The position numbers and the translations under genes are program-made. From contig JADLSH010000367.1 in assembly GCA_016169945.1 (NCBI GenBank), positions 806,001-870,000 of the forward strand: a stretch of DNA of 64,000 nt. Direction: 5' to 3'. This DNA comes from Trachythela sp. YZ-2020 (Eukaryota > Cnidaria > Anthozoa > Malacalcyonacea > Clavulariidae). Below the pieces are notes generated by a model. That model ran no database searches. It was not told the origin of the DNA and saw nothing but the letters and a program-made list of their open reading frames with translations. This document shows, in pieces, positions 35,001-50,000 of this stretch. Position 1 is the first letter of the stretch; every line of letters starts with the position of its first letter.

Positions 35001-38000
35001 ATCGACTGATACAAGATTATCTGAATATCTCTACCTTAGTTGTTGTGGAACTCAGCATCATATCCACCCTTCTCGTCTTTACTTGCTTCGGTTTCTTGCG
35101 AAGTACTTCGATTAGTTTCGCTGACGCGTATGCGTTTTGATCCCATCAATTTCAATTAGCACGGTTGGGTAGATTACTTGCTGGTCTTCCTCTCTATGTG
35201 CTGTCAACACTGGTTTCGGCGGACCTGTCTCAACACAAATTGAAGTATGATGTCGTGTGCCACAGTTCTTACATGTCGCTGTGCTCCTGCATTCTGCAGC
35301 TCTATGCGCCGGTTCAGTGCCATTAAAGCACAACTTCTTCTTAGCTAAAATACACTTGCGTTGATCTGCTGTCTTAACCGAGTCGCACTTTGATGATCGA
35401 TGGTTATGATGATCACAGTAGACACAAGGGCTTATCTTGCTCGATTGTTCATTTTTACCTTGTTGGGTCTGGTAGTAACCTTGACTTCGCCGATCTCGTT
35501 TCCTTGAAGGGTCTTCCAGTTTCGTATCTTCCATTACTGGGCTTCTTCTGGTCCAGAGTTGTAAGGCTTCAGTAAACTGTACAAAGTTCCACTTTTCCCA
35601 CTCAGAATCGCTTCGTCCAAGATCTCCTCTTATTGCAGGTAACTCATCCAATATCATCGAGACTGTTCCATTAACAGCATCAAGTTGTTTGAGCGATTGT
35701 ACACAGTATGACAGTAAGAAAAATTTTCAAGGAACTCGTGTATTTTCTTAGGGTTGGCTGTAGCAATATGTGGTAGATCTTTCTTTCACGAAGGTCTTGA
35801 CAATTTCGCTTTCTTTTCCAAACCGATCTTTAAGGATGGAAATTGCTCGGTTGTACCCTTCAGCGGTATGGGGTAGGGCTTCGATCGCCTTACAACAATT
35901 CTCTTAGATAAGCAAATTTGTTTACAGGAGAAACGCCTGTTTTGTCAATCGTTTCAGAAAAGAGGTTCCAAAATCTTGGCCAATCTGCATAGGTACCGTT
36001 AAATTTTGTAATATGAAGTTTTGGCAATTTCGCATCCGTTGCTTGTATGCGCATTGACTTCCGGTGTAATTTCAGCTCGAATTGTAGTCGTTTTTCCCGT
36101 TCTATTTCTCTCTTTCTGCTTTTTCGTCAAGTTGTATTTTCTCTTTCTTCGCATCTAGTCATTGCTCTAAAATTTCGACCATACCGTCAGCTTTTTCCAT
36201 CGCATTTTCGACGGTTTTGTTCCACTCTTCGATCTTGTCGGCATTTATATTCTTTTCAATTTCTTCTGCTTCGACTGTTATTCTTAATTTATTTACCTCA
36301 GCTATTGTTTCGTTTAACCTCTCGACGTGTCTGGCAATCGCTCGCTTCTTGTTTGCTTTGAGGACTGCATCGCTTTTTTCAATTGCCATTTTCAGCTGCG
36401 TTATTCTGGTTTTCAGATTTGTCTCGGCCATCGCTAAATATCGCTTGTTTACGTTGATTTCTGCTTTTTAAAACGCTTTACGAGTTCTCAGCGTCCCATC
36501 GGGGGTGCCACGTGTTGGAAATTCTTATCCTAAGAAAGTTTTCGCAACAAATCACAGGTTTTTTAACGTTTAATCTCGAAAATATAAAATACAAAAGTAT
36601 CACAAGCATGCACGCCACCCCCCACTGAGTTTATATATAAATATACCAAATCGCCTCTGTGGGGGGGAGGGGTTAAGTTTTGCAAGGCCGCGTGCACACC
36701 CTGTAAATACATACACCACCCTAGCCAGATACGCCCACGATACTAGCGTCATAACTTAAGCAAAACCTCGTTTGGGTACAGGGAAATGACTAACCACCTA
36801 GCAGTAAAAAATTGATGGTGTTATTAGTGTCCAGTTTCTTTAACCGAGCTATATAATGTTGACGGGATCTCGATTTTTTGCGTTTATTTGTTCGCATTCA
36901 GGGGGGTCAAGGGGGGGCAACAACTGTTTCTGCTTCTTTCTCCTCGGCTGCAGTTTGTGAGACTTTAAATAATTTGTTAAGGTAAAGGCGATGTTCCACG
37001 GGACAACTTTTAGCGACAACTCGGAATACAAATGAGGTTGTACGAAATTTGATTGGTTGTGTAACGATTGGCATTGCGAGTTGTTGCTAAAAGTTGTCCC
37101 GTATAACATCACCTTGGTCATTTTTGAAATATAAATGTGACATGATGATAATTATTCATGCAGTAGTGTTTTGCGTCTTTTACTATATTTGCGCGGTCAA
37201 ATTTTTATTAGCCAATGTTAGTTTCCTTATACACACGCGAAATGCGTAGATAGATTGTAAAGCTTATTCAAGGTCACGTTTGATGGGAAGCTTAATATCA
37301 GAATCGTGCTTCTAGCATCGTCATTTGCGACGCAAATCCTGTATTAATCAACCATGTATCTTCCTGTTACCACGCATATTACGTTAATTTACGTAGACTA
37401 CATTTGAATAAAACTTCCTCTAAGTGAGTATAAATTGAGCGCACCAAAGTATAATTTTTTTTATTATTGATTGCTATTTGAGTATATGGGTTAATGTCAT
37501 TTGGAATATTTGCTTACAAAAGTATATTGTGAAAGGGAAAACGGACTTATATATACATTAAGGAGTCTACGTATTGAATGAATATATAACTTGTGGATTC
37601 TACGTTTGGTATAATCTTGCGAGTTCAATCTTTGGATAACATTAGGTAAGTTTTAATTTTCGTAACTGAATTTATATAGCACTTCTTTGAGGCAGCACTT
37701 CCCTTGTACACTGTTGGGGATCTAGAATTCTCAGTTCTAACTCTCACTCTCTGTTTGCATTTTGTTGAGGTGAGGTTCTGATCAACTCTGGTCATTCTCA
37801 CTAAGTGCGCTCTTACTTGTGATCAGGCAAAATAGTGCCAAGCTGTCAGCTATGTGAAAATGCTTTTAAGATGCGGCACATGTTTGGTGTAGCAACTAGC
37901 AATGGCTCGTAAATTAGTCCGAACTTACTAAAACAGTTAATATTTTTCCTTCTTTGAGGCAGCACTTCCCTTGCGATAGTAATTACTAGTATATAATATG

Positions 38001-41000
38001 TATTTTAGTTTTATTACCCATAGACAATCGAGAGGAATGCGCGTTGCTCTCCGTGATACGTCACAATCATATTATTTTTTTGGAAACGGAAAACCGCACA
38101 GCAATAAATAAATACTCGTTTCGTAGATTTGTTACTGGGCAATCGGTTTTTAAAGTTACAGGGTTAACTTTGCGATGTTTGCTTTGACAATAACACGAAT
38201 GGCTGATTATAGTTGTACGCGTATATTTACTGATGGAGTCTGCCGGCTATTTTTGCCAAATTAAAAATCAAAGACATATACATTCAATGATAGTTTCGTA
38301 TATCTATACCCAATCACATCTTGTACATGCAATGATATGGTTGCACAATTTATCACTATACAACTTACCCTCAGTAATATGTTTCAAATCATGAACATGG
38401 ACCTCGGAACCATTTGATCCAGATGCAAGAAACGTTGAGTTAGGATCTAAAATTAACACAACTACATAAGACATAAATTACTATCAGAATACAGAATTCC
38501 ATACACAAAGTCCGCGGGCATCGGTTTTTATTCAACTCTAAAGAACTCGGGCATTCTGGATGTTACGGATTCAATCCCCACGTGGGATTCAAGAATTTTT
38601 CCTGAGCCTCATCGCCTTGTACATGCATTGATGCAAACAAATACCGTTTCTACTTTCAAGCTGGAAACAGAAACAAATAAAAAAATATCTATACTTTACC
38701 GTTCAGATCATGAGTTCGACACCATGCCAAGCATGTTATACTCTTGTTATGAATATTAACAGTTGACAACAACTTTAAATCCGGGAAACGATAAAATTTT
38801 ATGGATCTACAATAAACGATGTTTAAAAATAATAGTAAAAGTAGATAATGATTGTGGTGTTAGAACTCAGGTAAATTAATGTTTCGGTGATAAAACAGTA
38901 TACATGGTCGGAACGTTGTTACGTCGAACCATACCCCTTGGGTTCGATTCGTAATTGCCACAATCATATTTTTCGCAGTCATTTGACTTCATATACCACG
39001 GAATGGTGCATGGAGTTTCACTTTTATAAATTAGAATAACCCACCCGTCTTCGTTGCCGACCGCCATTAAGCTCCTGTCAGGTTTGCAAGACACTTCAGA
39101 ATGTCCTTCAAGATTATGCTAAATAATGAAAACATTAATGCAACTATACTTATAGTGTACATTATAATTACTATTCCGCTCATATTCTGCCTTATTCACT
39201 ATTTTTTTACTTTTAGTCTGTTAAAAAGTAATTTGCTCAGTAAATATTATACTGTAGGAATAACCCTAGTAAGAAAAAGGTTTGATATATAGGGAACGTT
39301 TTCCGAGGGTTTAGAGACCGCGAAATCCAAACACGGTACTAACAAAGTGACCTGCAATCAGCGCCTGTAACCAAATCTATATTTTATGTATAGTTCCTAA
39401 CACTATATGGATTATTTCCATGGAAGTACCTTGATATCATTTGTTGTTTTGATAAGTTGATCAACATTCTTGGCTTCATCATGAAGATGTTCAGGTTTAT
39501 GTTCACGAATTGTTCCTTCACCACCACAGCTGTACAAATGCCAAGTCTTATCACCTTCACCATCTTAAGTATGAAATTAGGATTAGTAACTATATGTATG
39601 CTTTTATACCCCCAATTTTTAACAACTATCGATCTTACTATCGATATTACTATAACCGCCTACAGTAACAAGTGAGCATTTGCTTTGGAAAGGTTTGAAA
39701 TGGTCAAAAATAGTTATCAAATAGATTATGAGTAATTGGGTATTTTATAGTTGAACACATGCATGCATTCATTCCTTGCGGACACCCTTCTATAAGTCTT
39801 CTAACACGAACATCTTCATAACGGAAAGTTTCCTATGTCCCGACAAAAATTCTCATATGTCGTCTTTAAAAACAACCTAACCTCTTTGTTACGGACACTA
39901 TGGTGAACAGGTGATGATAGTTTGTGTATGTTATACAATTTTCTGTTTGCAGTTACACAGAGTTGCGTTGCATGTAGACAGTCTGTTTCCAGACAGTGAT
40001 TCGTACAGAGTATATAGCTGAGATGTACGATTTAGTAGTACTTTAATAGACACTGAAGCGTGGCCCTGTTTTTAGTTATTGAATACTTAAAACTGTCAGT
40101 TGAGTCTTAGCAGTGACTGCATCGTGGTGACCTCGATAAAATAGACACCTCTCTAATACAGACATTTTGCTCCGTCGCTTCGGCGTCCGTATCAAAGATA
40201 CGTGATGCCATGCATCCAAATTGTACTGGAACCATTCTATTACTTTACTAAAATCTTGCCAAGTGAATTCATAATACGTGCATGCACATTACCTAAACTG
40301 CCAGATGGAGGTCCCCATGATAAGGAATAAACTGACTTCTTATGATATGTTCTTGAAACTTTACATCTGAAGAACAAGTATACATGCATAGAATGATATT
40401 CAAAACAATAAACGAACGCCGTATTTCAAAGTTGAATCATTTCAAGCCATGGAAAATAAGTAACTCACGTTTGTGACATAACGTTATATATCCCAACTTT
40501 CCCTTCCTCTGTACCAAATGCCAATAACCCTTCTTTTATTGGATGCCAAAGCACCTAACAATTACAATGTTGTAAAATCATGCAGTGAATGATTGATATT
40601 GACATGTATGACATTATATGGATGTAAAACAGGCTAGCAGATAGAGTTCAACTTTATAAATTTGATATGAGATTCATAGGATCCAAAAAACTCCATTTCG
40701 CAATTTTATTTATTAGCCACCAAATATATAGGGCTACTATTAACCACCACCTGTTGAACCTTGTGTTGAACAATGTATCAGTCGTTATAAATTTCCTACA
40801 CCATTATCTGAAAGCGAGGACGTTCTGTGTTTACATATCTACACGGTATAGAAAAAGGGTTCTTTGGCTTTGCCAATTATTGCAAGTAGTGCTGTCGCTT
40901 ACAAAGCCAAAGGCTAATTCTTAATTATATATAGTACCTTCATAACTTTGGTTCCAATTCCACGCCAAATATTAGTAACGCTATAGGAAGGTGCATTTGT

Positions 41001-44000
41001 TTCCCAAATACGAATCATGTTATCACCAACACCAACTGCAAGACGTGATGGATCTAATACAGATACATCTAAACTATAAACAAAACCTCCACTCGATGGA
41101 AGACTGGTAATTACTGTCGCATCCCGTCTGTTCCAAATGTGTATCTTTATAAAAACGATCAAAGTTTAATAATTAGTGGCCTGAAAACATGCAGTAATAC
41201 ATGCACTGCATGCAAAGATTAACCCTTGCACGTACAAAATAATTTTTACTGTATTACACCATTATAATGCATGTCGATAGCAAATAGGATTAATATGTAC
41301 AATGCGAGCATTAGTAATGTTTTGTTCGATTTATTATTCTATATTACAATTTATAATATTTATAATAGTGTAGCATTAAATTAAACCATTTGCAGAATTA
41401 CTGGAGCGTAGCATTATACACACAGCCTCGACTTCATGCTTTGATATTATTATTCCGTCTTACGCAATGTTTGAAATTTCTCTCTGTTTTTAAAAGAATG
41501 AAGTCGAGGCTATATGCGTGTATAATGTACACTCCAGTGATTCTGGTCTTGGCAAAAGCACAGAGTCAAAGTTCCACAACCATGAAATTTTAGTAAGCAT
41601 TAGACATTGTCGACTTTTTTCCAGAGATGCTGCAGACCTTTGGCGGGGGGGCACCCCTTGGAACACAGGGTCAAGCTGCACTACCACACGAGGTCATATG
41701 TTTCACTTACCTGTCTATCCATAGAAACACTGACCATGACGTCATTTGCAGCATAATGACAAATATTGAATACAATACGGCTGTGTTTGCCTTCACTAAA
41801 CAATTGCCATTTTTGTTTCGAGTTTTTCGACAGATTCCATGCCAAGATATCCCCACTGTAATAAAACATAACATCATATAAACTCTGGCTACAATTAAGA
41901 AACATGAGTAAAATTAGTTTTAAGCCAAATTCGGTCATACTTAAAATCTGAAACGTTATGGCTGTTTATAGCAACGGCATGCAGTTATTGTTAACGGCAA
42001 CATATAGATTTGAAATTTCAAAATCTATAACTTTATATACTATTTAACTTTTCAACAAGTGGAAAAACCTAATATTCAATCATTCGGACTAAATATTTTT
42101 ATACATTTTCAACTTTCCAAAACAAAAATTAGGGAGCAAATAAATTAAGCCTGACACAAACCTTAACATCGCCGCTTTCCGCCCTCAAGTAAAGTTTATA
42201 TTTACTATCTAATCAATATGTCCCAGAGGAAATGTCGATTTCACATATATAACAACAAACAAATTACAGTTACAAACATTAACCAATCAAACAGACACTG
42301 AGACACATTTAAAAATGTTCTTTATCTGATAGACCAATCAGGTCAAAAAACCGGATTTTGGCTTTTTCCAAGTAAGGATTTGTATCAGGCCCTCTTTCCC
42401 TTCGCTCCACCCGCATTTAAGGAAGATAAATCGGTCTGATACTCAGGTTAGCTGAACAGCCAAGTTAGTGAACACTCATTAAATATTAATTACTCATTAC
42501 TTGAAGCCACTGGATATCAAACAGCTTGGATCAGTGTGAGGCCAGCAAAGTGTATTCCACAAGCGAGACTTCATATGATAATCATCACGAGATGTCTTTC
42601 CTTTGGATGTCTTGCTAGGAACATGAACAACGGCAATAAACTGACCAATTGATAAATCCCACAGACGGATTGTTTTGTCACGAGATCCTGACGCAAGAAT
42701 AAAACCACTCTCTTGCCGCTTTGGTACACCAAATATCTCTGAAAAGAAATTAGAACACTTCGTTATTCTATTTTTTAATATATTTAATCACGATATGAAC
42801 TTACTAGCTGCAGCTAAGGACGACGGGATCGTGAATCCACTTCCACATGTCGTAACACACCCTGTCAACATTCCTTGTGCGAGGAAACCGGAGTACCTGG
42901 ACTCCTGTAGAAAATGATGTATCTGGGGCCGGTTGTACGAAAGGCGTTTAACTTAAAAGGCGTTTAACTTAAAAGGTGTTTAGCCCCTATCCAGTGGATA
43001 TATATTTCCTATCCGGTGGTTAGTCAACAAGGAGGTAAATTTGTATGGTACGAAGTTCGTATAAATGTATCCACTGAATAGCCGAAATTTAAGCGATGGA
43101 TAACTTTAAACGGGCTTCTAAAAACGCGATTTCTCAAGCGTTGAAGGTATCAGCCATGGCGTAACAGGAATTTCGTTCTGGAGGAGGGCGGTTAGGCAAG
43201 CGTTTCTTTCTTGAGGTAAGGGCGCGAGCCGAGAAAAAAGGGAGGAGGGGAGAAAAAAAGGAGAGGCCAATCAAACGCTTGCTGCAAGAAACAGACGCTG
43301 TAAGTGAGTTAGTTAACAGAAAGGAGAATAAAGGCGTAGCTGTTGCACAAAGCTGGATACGAGATATCACAGACCAACACAAAGTATCAAAACAAGGAAA
43401 TAACAAAACATGCAAGTGCACACTATAAAGCTGTAATCATCATGCAATAGGCGTGGAAGAATAGAGAAAAATTTATTGATGATATCACTTTAATTCCAAT
43501 GTTCTTTTACCTACCTGCAGGTAATTCACTCGCGGGAACTGGGGACCAAACTAGAGATTGAACTTCATCATTATGGCCTTTTAAAACGTTCACAATTTCT
43601 ATTTTCTCTTTCTGCACCAACAAAACAACTATTTGCCCAGTCCTATAACTGAAATTAAAATAATATATATTATACAATACTCTATCGCAGTTAGCGTTTG
43701 AAATCCACAAAATGTTGTCTTGAGTTCGTACTGACAGAAAATTTGCAGATATTTACATCATTACAGGTCACGAGACGCACGACTATTGGTTCTTCAGGCC
43801 TGATAATTAGAACACTTCCAAAACCCATTAAGAAGTTTTATATTACGCGCGCTCAAAACTATATAACGAGCATAACGCCACTTGATTAATGACTGCATTT
43901 CAAAATTCTTAATTTTTGATAAGTTTCTCAATCGGCAAACAAACTTGAAAAGTATGATTACTGTTCTATGATTACTAAAAACGATGTTTGAATTTCAATA

Positions 44001-47000
44001 GGTTTTGCTATTGCTGTAGATATGGCATCAATTTTATATAGCATCAATAGTTCGAACTTCGAATTTTTTACAATTTTTTGTTTGAAAAGTTATATTATAC
44101 ACTCGAAGTCGTTTATTTTTGTCATTTTAAAACACACATTTCGCTATTTCACACTATATACTGTATATAATGAACTCCTTCTCATATATGCATGGTATAT
44201 TATTTCTGAATCGCAAAGTCCATGCTGTAGCATTCTCAAATTTAAAACTGCAAAATTGTTGCGTTGGATCATACACATCATGTTTCCACCATACCGATGA
44301 TTTACTCACCCAGTTCTTTGGTGATTTCAGTTGCTTGCATGTGTGTAGCTATGTACGACGAACAGGTTTTCCTTGATGGACGTACACACAAATTAAATAA
44401 CTTTGGTGACGAAGGGCCTCCGCCCGAACCATCGAGACGCATTCTTTCTATTTTAGATTACACAAATTACCTCCTACAAAAGCTGTAGAAATTACCAGCT
44501 TTGAACAAGGCTTCTGTCAAGGTAAACTTATCAAGGAAATCTTGTCAATGAAAACGTTTCAAGGAAACCTGCTCGTCACAGCGTGGCAGGAGAAGTTTGT
44601 ATAGCCGTCGTCTTTGCGTTGCATTTTCAGTTTATCTACTAATAGCATTTAATACTGTACCTACCCAACTACCACCACACCTTCTTCATCAGGAGAGCAA
44701 GAGATACAATTTATTTGTCCAGTCAGTGGAAAATGTTCATAAACCTCGTTCTGTTGATGATTCCAGGATAAAAGATGACCTCTTTCATCACCTACATAAT
44801 AAAGCAAAAAATCAGTCCTTTACTAGTTTACTTCACTACGTTTTATACCCATCTGTGTTACAAAGGGGCAATGGGAATGAAATATCTATGAAATATCCTT
44901 GCACCTGACTGTTTTAATATTTAAGGTAAAGCAAAATTCTTTCATTGGTTTAATGACAAATCAAACCAGTGCTTATCCTTGAGAACCAATGAGTTACTTC
45001 AGATTTATACCATAAATTGATCGCAGGTTAGCCTGGCTACCTTATATGATCGAGATCTATTTACCAGTCTAGCCCTAACGCTTAATACAGTGATACGAGA
45101 AAGTAGAAATATTTTCGCACATATTCTGTAATACATTTTCTGTTGGATTACAGTGTAGCCAGGTGTTGATCAAGAAGTTCGATGATGCATGGATGCAGCT
45201 ACCTGAAAAATATAGAAAATTCTTCGACATTTTGAGCGAAGACAGTTTGTAGCAAAAGCGGGATACTAACTGCTTTCGCTCGAAACATTGAAATATTTTC
45301 AATATTTCTCAGATAGTTACATCATTCAAACAAGTTCTTGAACCTAATAATTTTAGACAATGAAGGTAAAAATGGCAGATATTGACACTGTAATTTCAGT
45401 GCCAGGAAAACAGCCATTTACAGAACCGAGACTGATGACGTCCGATATCATGCACTTTACACTATGGCTTCTCTTTCAGTCTCTCCAAGGAAAAGTCCCT
45501 TTTTAAAACACAATAATAGACAATTATTGGATGAGACTGGGCATTATATCAAGAATTATTCAGACCGAGGTCAATATAGAATTAAATATTTGAATAAAAA
45601 AGATTTCAAAAAGTCAAGTTTGACATGGATACAGCGGCTTTTTTACTCAGCTTCGCTAGGAGGGCCAGCCTTCCTTGTTACATACATATGGGAAATTTCT
45701 ACCCCTACAAGACAAGATTTCTTATAACATCAGGCTATGGCCAAATAACTCATTTGCATTTACATATTATGGAAATTCGTTATAGTGAATTCCCTGGCCT
45801 GATGTTATGAATTGAAGTGAGTAAAATGCCGACTCAGAACGCGTCATTCTGATGCGCAGTCGACTTACAGTCGAGATTCGCGATCTGTGTATACCCGACG
45901 GTTGTGCTGATTCTGGTAAAAGATTCATGTCTCGCTGTTTATTGATTGCTAACGCTAATCCGAACCCTAATGGCTGACCCAAAGGCATAAACAGCGAGAC
46001 ATGAATCTATATCCCTGAAACAGAGGGGACTTTTGTCGACGCTGCGCGAAATTATCGCGGGTGCGAGCGTTTTCCCTCGCGAATTTTGTTTTCCGAAGTT
46101 TGACATGCAAATGATGCAATTTCGAAGGACGTCGAAGTTTTCGGCATTGTGATTCACGGTATTTTTAAAATATCGTTGTTTTTCTGGACTAATAATGGCA
46201 GGCGATATTTACATTTGGACGTTTGGGAAAATCCTTGGAACAGCGTCAAACAATCCGACATTATACTTTGAAATGGCCCGCGGAAAAACCGTAAAAAGTG
46301 ACGAAAATTATTCCTTGTTGTGTTAGGAAACATTTTTAGGAAGATAAATATACGAATATGTCGAAATTGGCTACGAAATGAGACGAACGTTTCGTTGAGT
46401 ACTCCGCAGTTCTGTTGTGTTTGATATGACAGGCATTTTACGAGGGCTATACTCGCCTTTTATCGTCGTTGATGCCCTTACAAAGGAAAGTCAACTTTTC
46501 TTTGTTATTTACAGTAAGCTACGTATATGTGACTCGATGGTGTATGTCTTCGATTTTAAAAATATCTGCACAAAAAATGATAGGAAAGGCATCAGAGTGC
46601 ATAAAAATAAGGTAAACATTTTCTTTTCAAATAACAAATTCTTGTATTTTTCTCAAAATCTGCTCTTTTCAACAGTTTTTTTATTCTCGTATGTTAAAAA
46701 ATCCATAATGCTGGTCATACAAACGTGGTTCTTGACTTGATGAAAATGGTCCAAAAAGGTGATCTCTTTCGGGACCCTGTTTTCGTTGTAGGATTCCGTA
46801 GCAATTTCTCCACCGATTTTTTGTTTACAATGTCGAAAGGGTTCCGTGTGTGTTAAATTGATTGTTTATTTTGTAATAAGTGGAAATTACCGCAATTCCT
46901 TGACGTAAATGGATTTCATGTTACACTGTTGTGTTAGCAATTGGCGAGTAGGCTCCCTGGATAAATATTGTTAATAATAATAATAATAATACTGCAACTC

Positions 47001-50000
47001 TCTCCTTCGCAGAGGCTTGGATAAAAAAATATAAAAGGTACGCTAATATTGGATAATAAATAAAAGAATGCGCTAGATGGTATTAAACAAAGCGCGCTAA
47101 ATGGTAATATAATGAGGAAACCGCTGAAAATACTGCAAAGTGAAACTTTGCACCAGCTAAAAATTGCACTGCTCTGGACCAAGCAAGCATTTTTTGGATG
47201 CCCATCATCACTAATACCCATTTATTGGCCATATTTAGGCGCTGTAATAAAACTCTCTTTATGAATTGAAACCATAACACACTTCTCGTCTTATTAGTAC
47301 CAGAGGACAGGATTAGTACCAGAGGACAGGATTAGTACCAGAGGACAGGATTAGTACCAGAGGACAGGATTAGTACCAGAGGACAGGATTAGTACCAGAG
47401 GACAGGATTAGTACCAGAGGACAGGATTAGTACCAGAGGACAGGATTAGTACCAGAGGACAGGATTAGTATCAGAGGACAGGATTAGTACATTTCTTTCT
47501 CTAAAAGGATGGGGGCTTATTTGAAAGGGGGCTTAACAATGGATTTACGGTACATAAATTATCTTATATTGATTTTGTAGAATATATAGCATGCAAGAAG
47601 GAAATAGACCTGAATAAATTCTTACCTGAATAAATCCAATTATGAGATGCTTGCGACCAGGAAGCAGCAGTAATTTGTGCCTATAAGAATTTCAAGAGTC
47701 CTACATAAACTTTATGAAACATTTAAGGCGAGTCCGGTTTAGGTTTAAACTAAAATATGAATCTTGAATTAAAATTGTGTTGCTAATTATGCCACAATTA
47801 TTGTAATATCCGGAATTATCAAAGTCAAGGCAAGTTAACCTCGTTCCCATGGCCTTTTCTGGGGGCATTCCCCCCCCCACCCAATAATTTCTGATAGCCT
47901 TTGATGATGGCTGGTTGACTGTGTAACAAAGCTGTAAGAGTGAATTTAGCAAATTCGCATGACATTTAAGCCAAAAGGACAAATAAATGAGATTTGGAAC
48001 AACAAAAGGGAGATCCTGGGACTTTGAAAAAAACACCTGGTACTTTGAAAATGCGACTGCTACTGAATACAGTTATTTTTAGATAAGACCCTTTTAACAC
48101 ACCAAATAAGAATAAATCAAAATGAGGTTTGTTAATTAGATTATCAATACATCAACAATAACCAATTCCTTTGCGTAATAGATTTCGACAAGATCTTTCA
48201 CAACATGAAAGAGTTGCTCTCTTATCTGTATTTTGTTAGGGAACTGTTCACGAATCCCTATATTTCAGTCCTTTTTAATTTCTTGGCATTTGCCATAATA
48301 GACATTTTGTCTGGGAAATAATTTACCTTGGCCACGATAGCTCTAGGTTTTGAAACCTTGAACTGATTTCATGGACATATTGTTGCCCTCTGAAGTTATA
48401 AATGTAGATAGTGTTTTTATTACAGTCAGGAGGTGGAAGCATGTGTATTCAGAGAGGAATCTTACAATTTTAGCAGAGAAACAATATACCATGAAAGTTA
48501 CACAGTCATTGATGTTGATGTTGTATTTGATTTGTATAACGCGGAGACTTAAAGATGCGGCACATTCCGTTCTGTGCATGCTTATATTGGAGTCTCCTGC
48601 TCGTAATACACACAGTTTAACTATGTTCTATGTTCTTGCAAAGCTTGATGATGCAACCTTAATAATTTATTTTACTCTGGAATCAGGAAAATATATATAT
48701 AATTGTCCCGCTTCGTTTATAAGCTTCATTATTTAGATACAAAAATGTAAACAAAGCTGACACGTACGAACGGACAGTACCACATCTTTAATGTAACTTA
48801 AAATCTCTCGAAAAGCAACAGAAATTCATCTCCTTACTTATGTAAAAGATATGATTTTTTGCCTATAGTAACCATGGTATAGGATTTGGTAAAAGTTTTA
48901 TTTACCAATATTTTGTTAATGCCTATTAATAACCGAACCCACAAGCACCTACTTTTCAGGCTACATCCCAACAGGTTAATATATATTTTTTCTCACTTAG
49001 TAGTGAATTTATGCACTCATCCACATATTTGCAAAAGATTACACCAAGTACTGCTTGGTGCAGATTATGTAGCACTGCACTAATAAGTTGCCCGATCTTG
49101 CCCAGATTGCAGAGTATGGCAAGTGCACATTTAGGCAGGTTTGCACACTTGCACACCTAAATTTATGTCTTAAGTTTATGTCTTGCACACCCGAGATCTC
49201 ATCGAAAAACTGCCCTACTTTGCAGTCTGGGATCTTGCACTGGGTATGTCAACTACTTCCGCAAGTCCACGAGGTACAAGGGAGCATTCATTTTTTAGAA
49301 GGGGGGGAGGGCTAGAGGAATCCAGGGGTGGGTCACTACATTTTTACTTGCTCAAAAAGGGGGGTCACTCTGTTCGTAATAGCACTATAAAAGGTACCTA
49401 GGGTCAATAAATATTTATTTGCTTCTTTACCAGCATGTAGCCACAGGGCCGCTGAGAGAATTTGTGTGGTCTGGGGTGGGGCTCCTATGACATCATAATT
49501 TAAAACAGCAGAAACAGTGCTATATTTGGGAGCCCTCTCTACAGGGCATGAACTCAAAAATGAGCCCGATCTGAGGGAGCGAGGGTATTGATTTTTTGTG
49601 GAGGGGCATGCTTAAGTTTTTATGAACCTCCAAAATGGGGGTCCCTGTCAGGTTGGGGGTGCGGAGCAAGTTGCCCCCCTTTCTTGGCAGCCCTGTCTAG
49701 CCAATAGAGTAAGTTGAACTGCCAAGCATTTTCTAAGAGCAGGTAATTCCTATGTTATAGTGATATCCAAAGATCTAATATAAATGCAATATCTTTTCCA
49801 TTGATATTGACTGCAGCTTCACAGCTTGGACATTTGTTTTGTGGCTGATTTTAAGCCTATTCATCACTATTCAAGTAGATTGAATTAATTTCCAAAATGT
49901 ACACAAGAACACTCATGTGCAGCAAGTACAGTAATGTCTCAACAGCCTAATCAATATATTTCACATATTTTACATAAATTATAATTTCGAGTTGACTATC

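Larger units (their letters stand above)
31289..36512 (-). mobile_element. Nearly full-length, inactive BEL/Pao element in intron 13
   Basis: On the minus strand the order is: a primer-binding-like site just inside the 5' LTR (TGGCACCCCCGATGGG), gag with coiled coil and zinc knuckles, a protease region, reverse transcriptase, RNase H, a SINE insertion, the integrase zinc finger and core, the DUF5641 tail, and a polypurine tract. Many stops and frameshifts are present. It is a separate family member from the plus-strand element at 403-4459 and better preserved. Confidence 0.92.

Noticed and set aside
45464..45727. 87-residue plus-strand frame antisense to GEMIN5 intron 2
   Set aside because: No family pattern and no splice signals; chance openness cannot be excluded.
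47292..47490. CRISPR-like array
   Set aside because: The repeats are directly contiguous without spacers and the context is animal intronic DNA.
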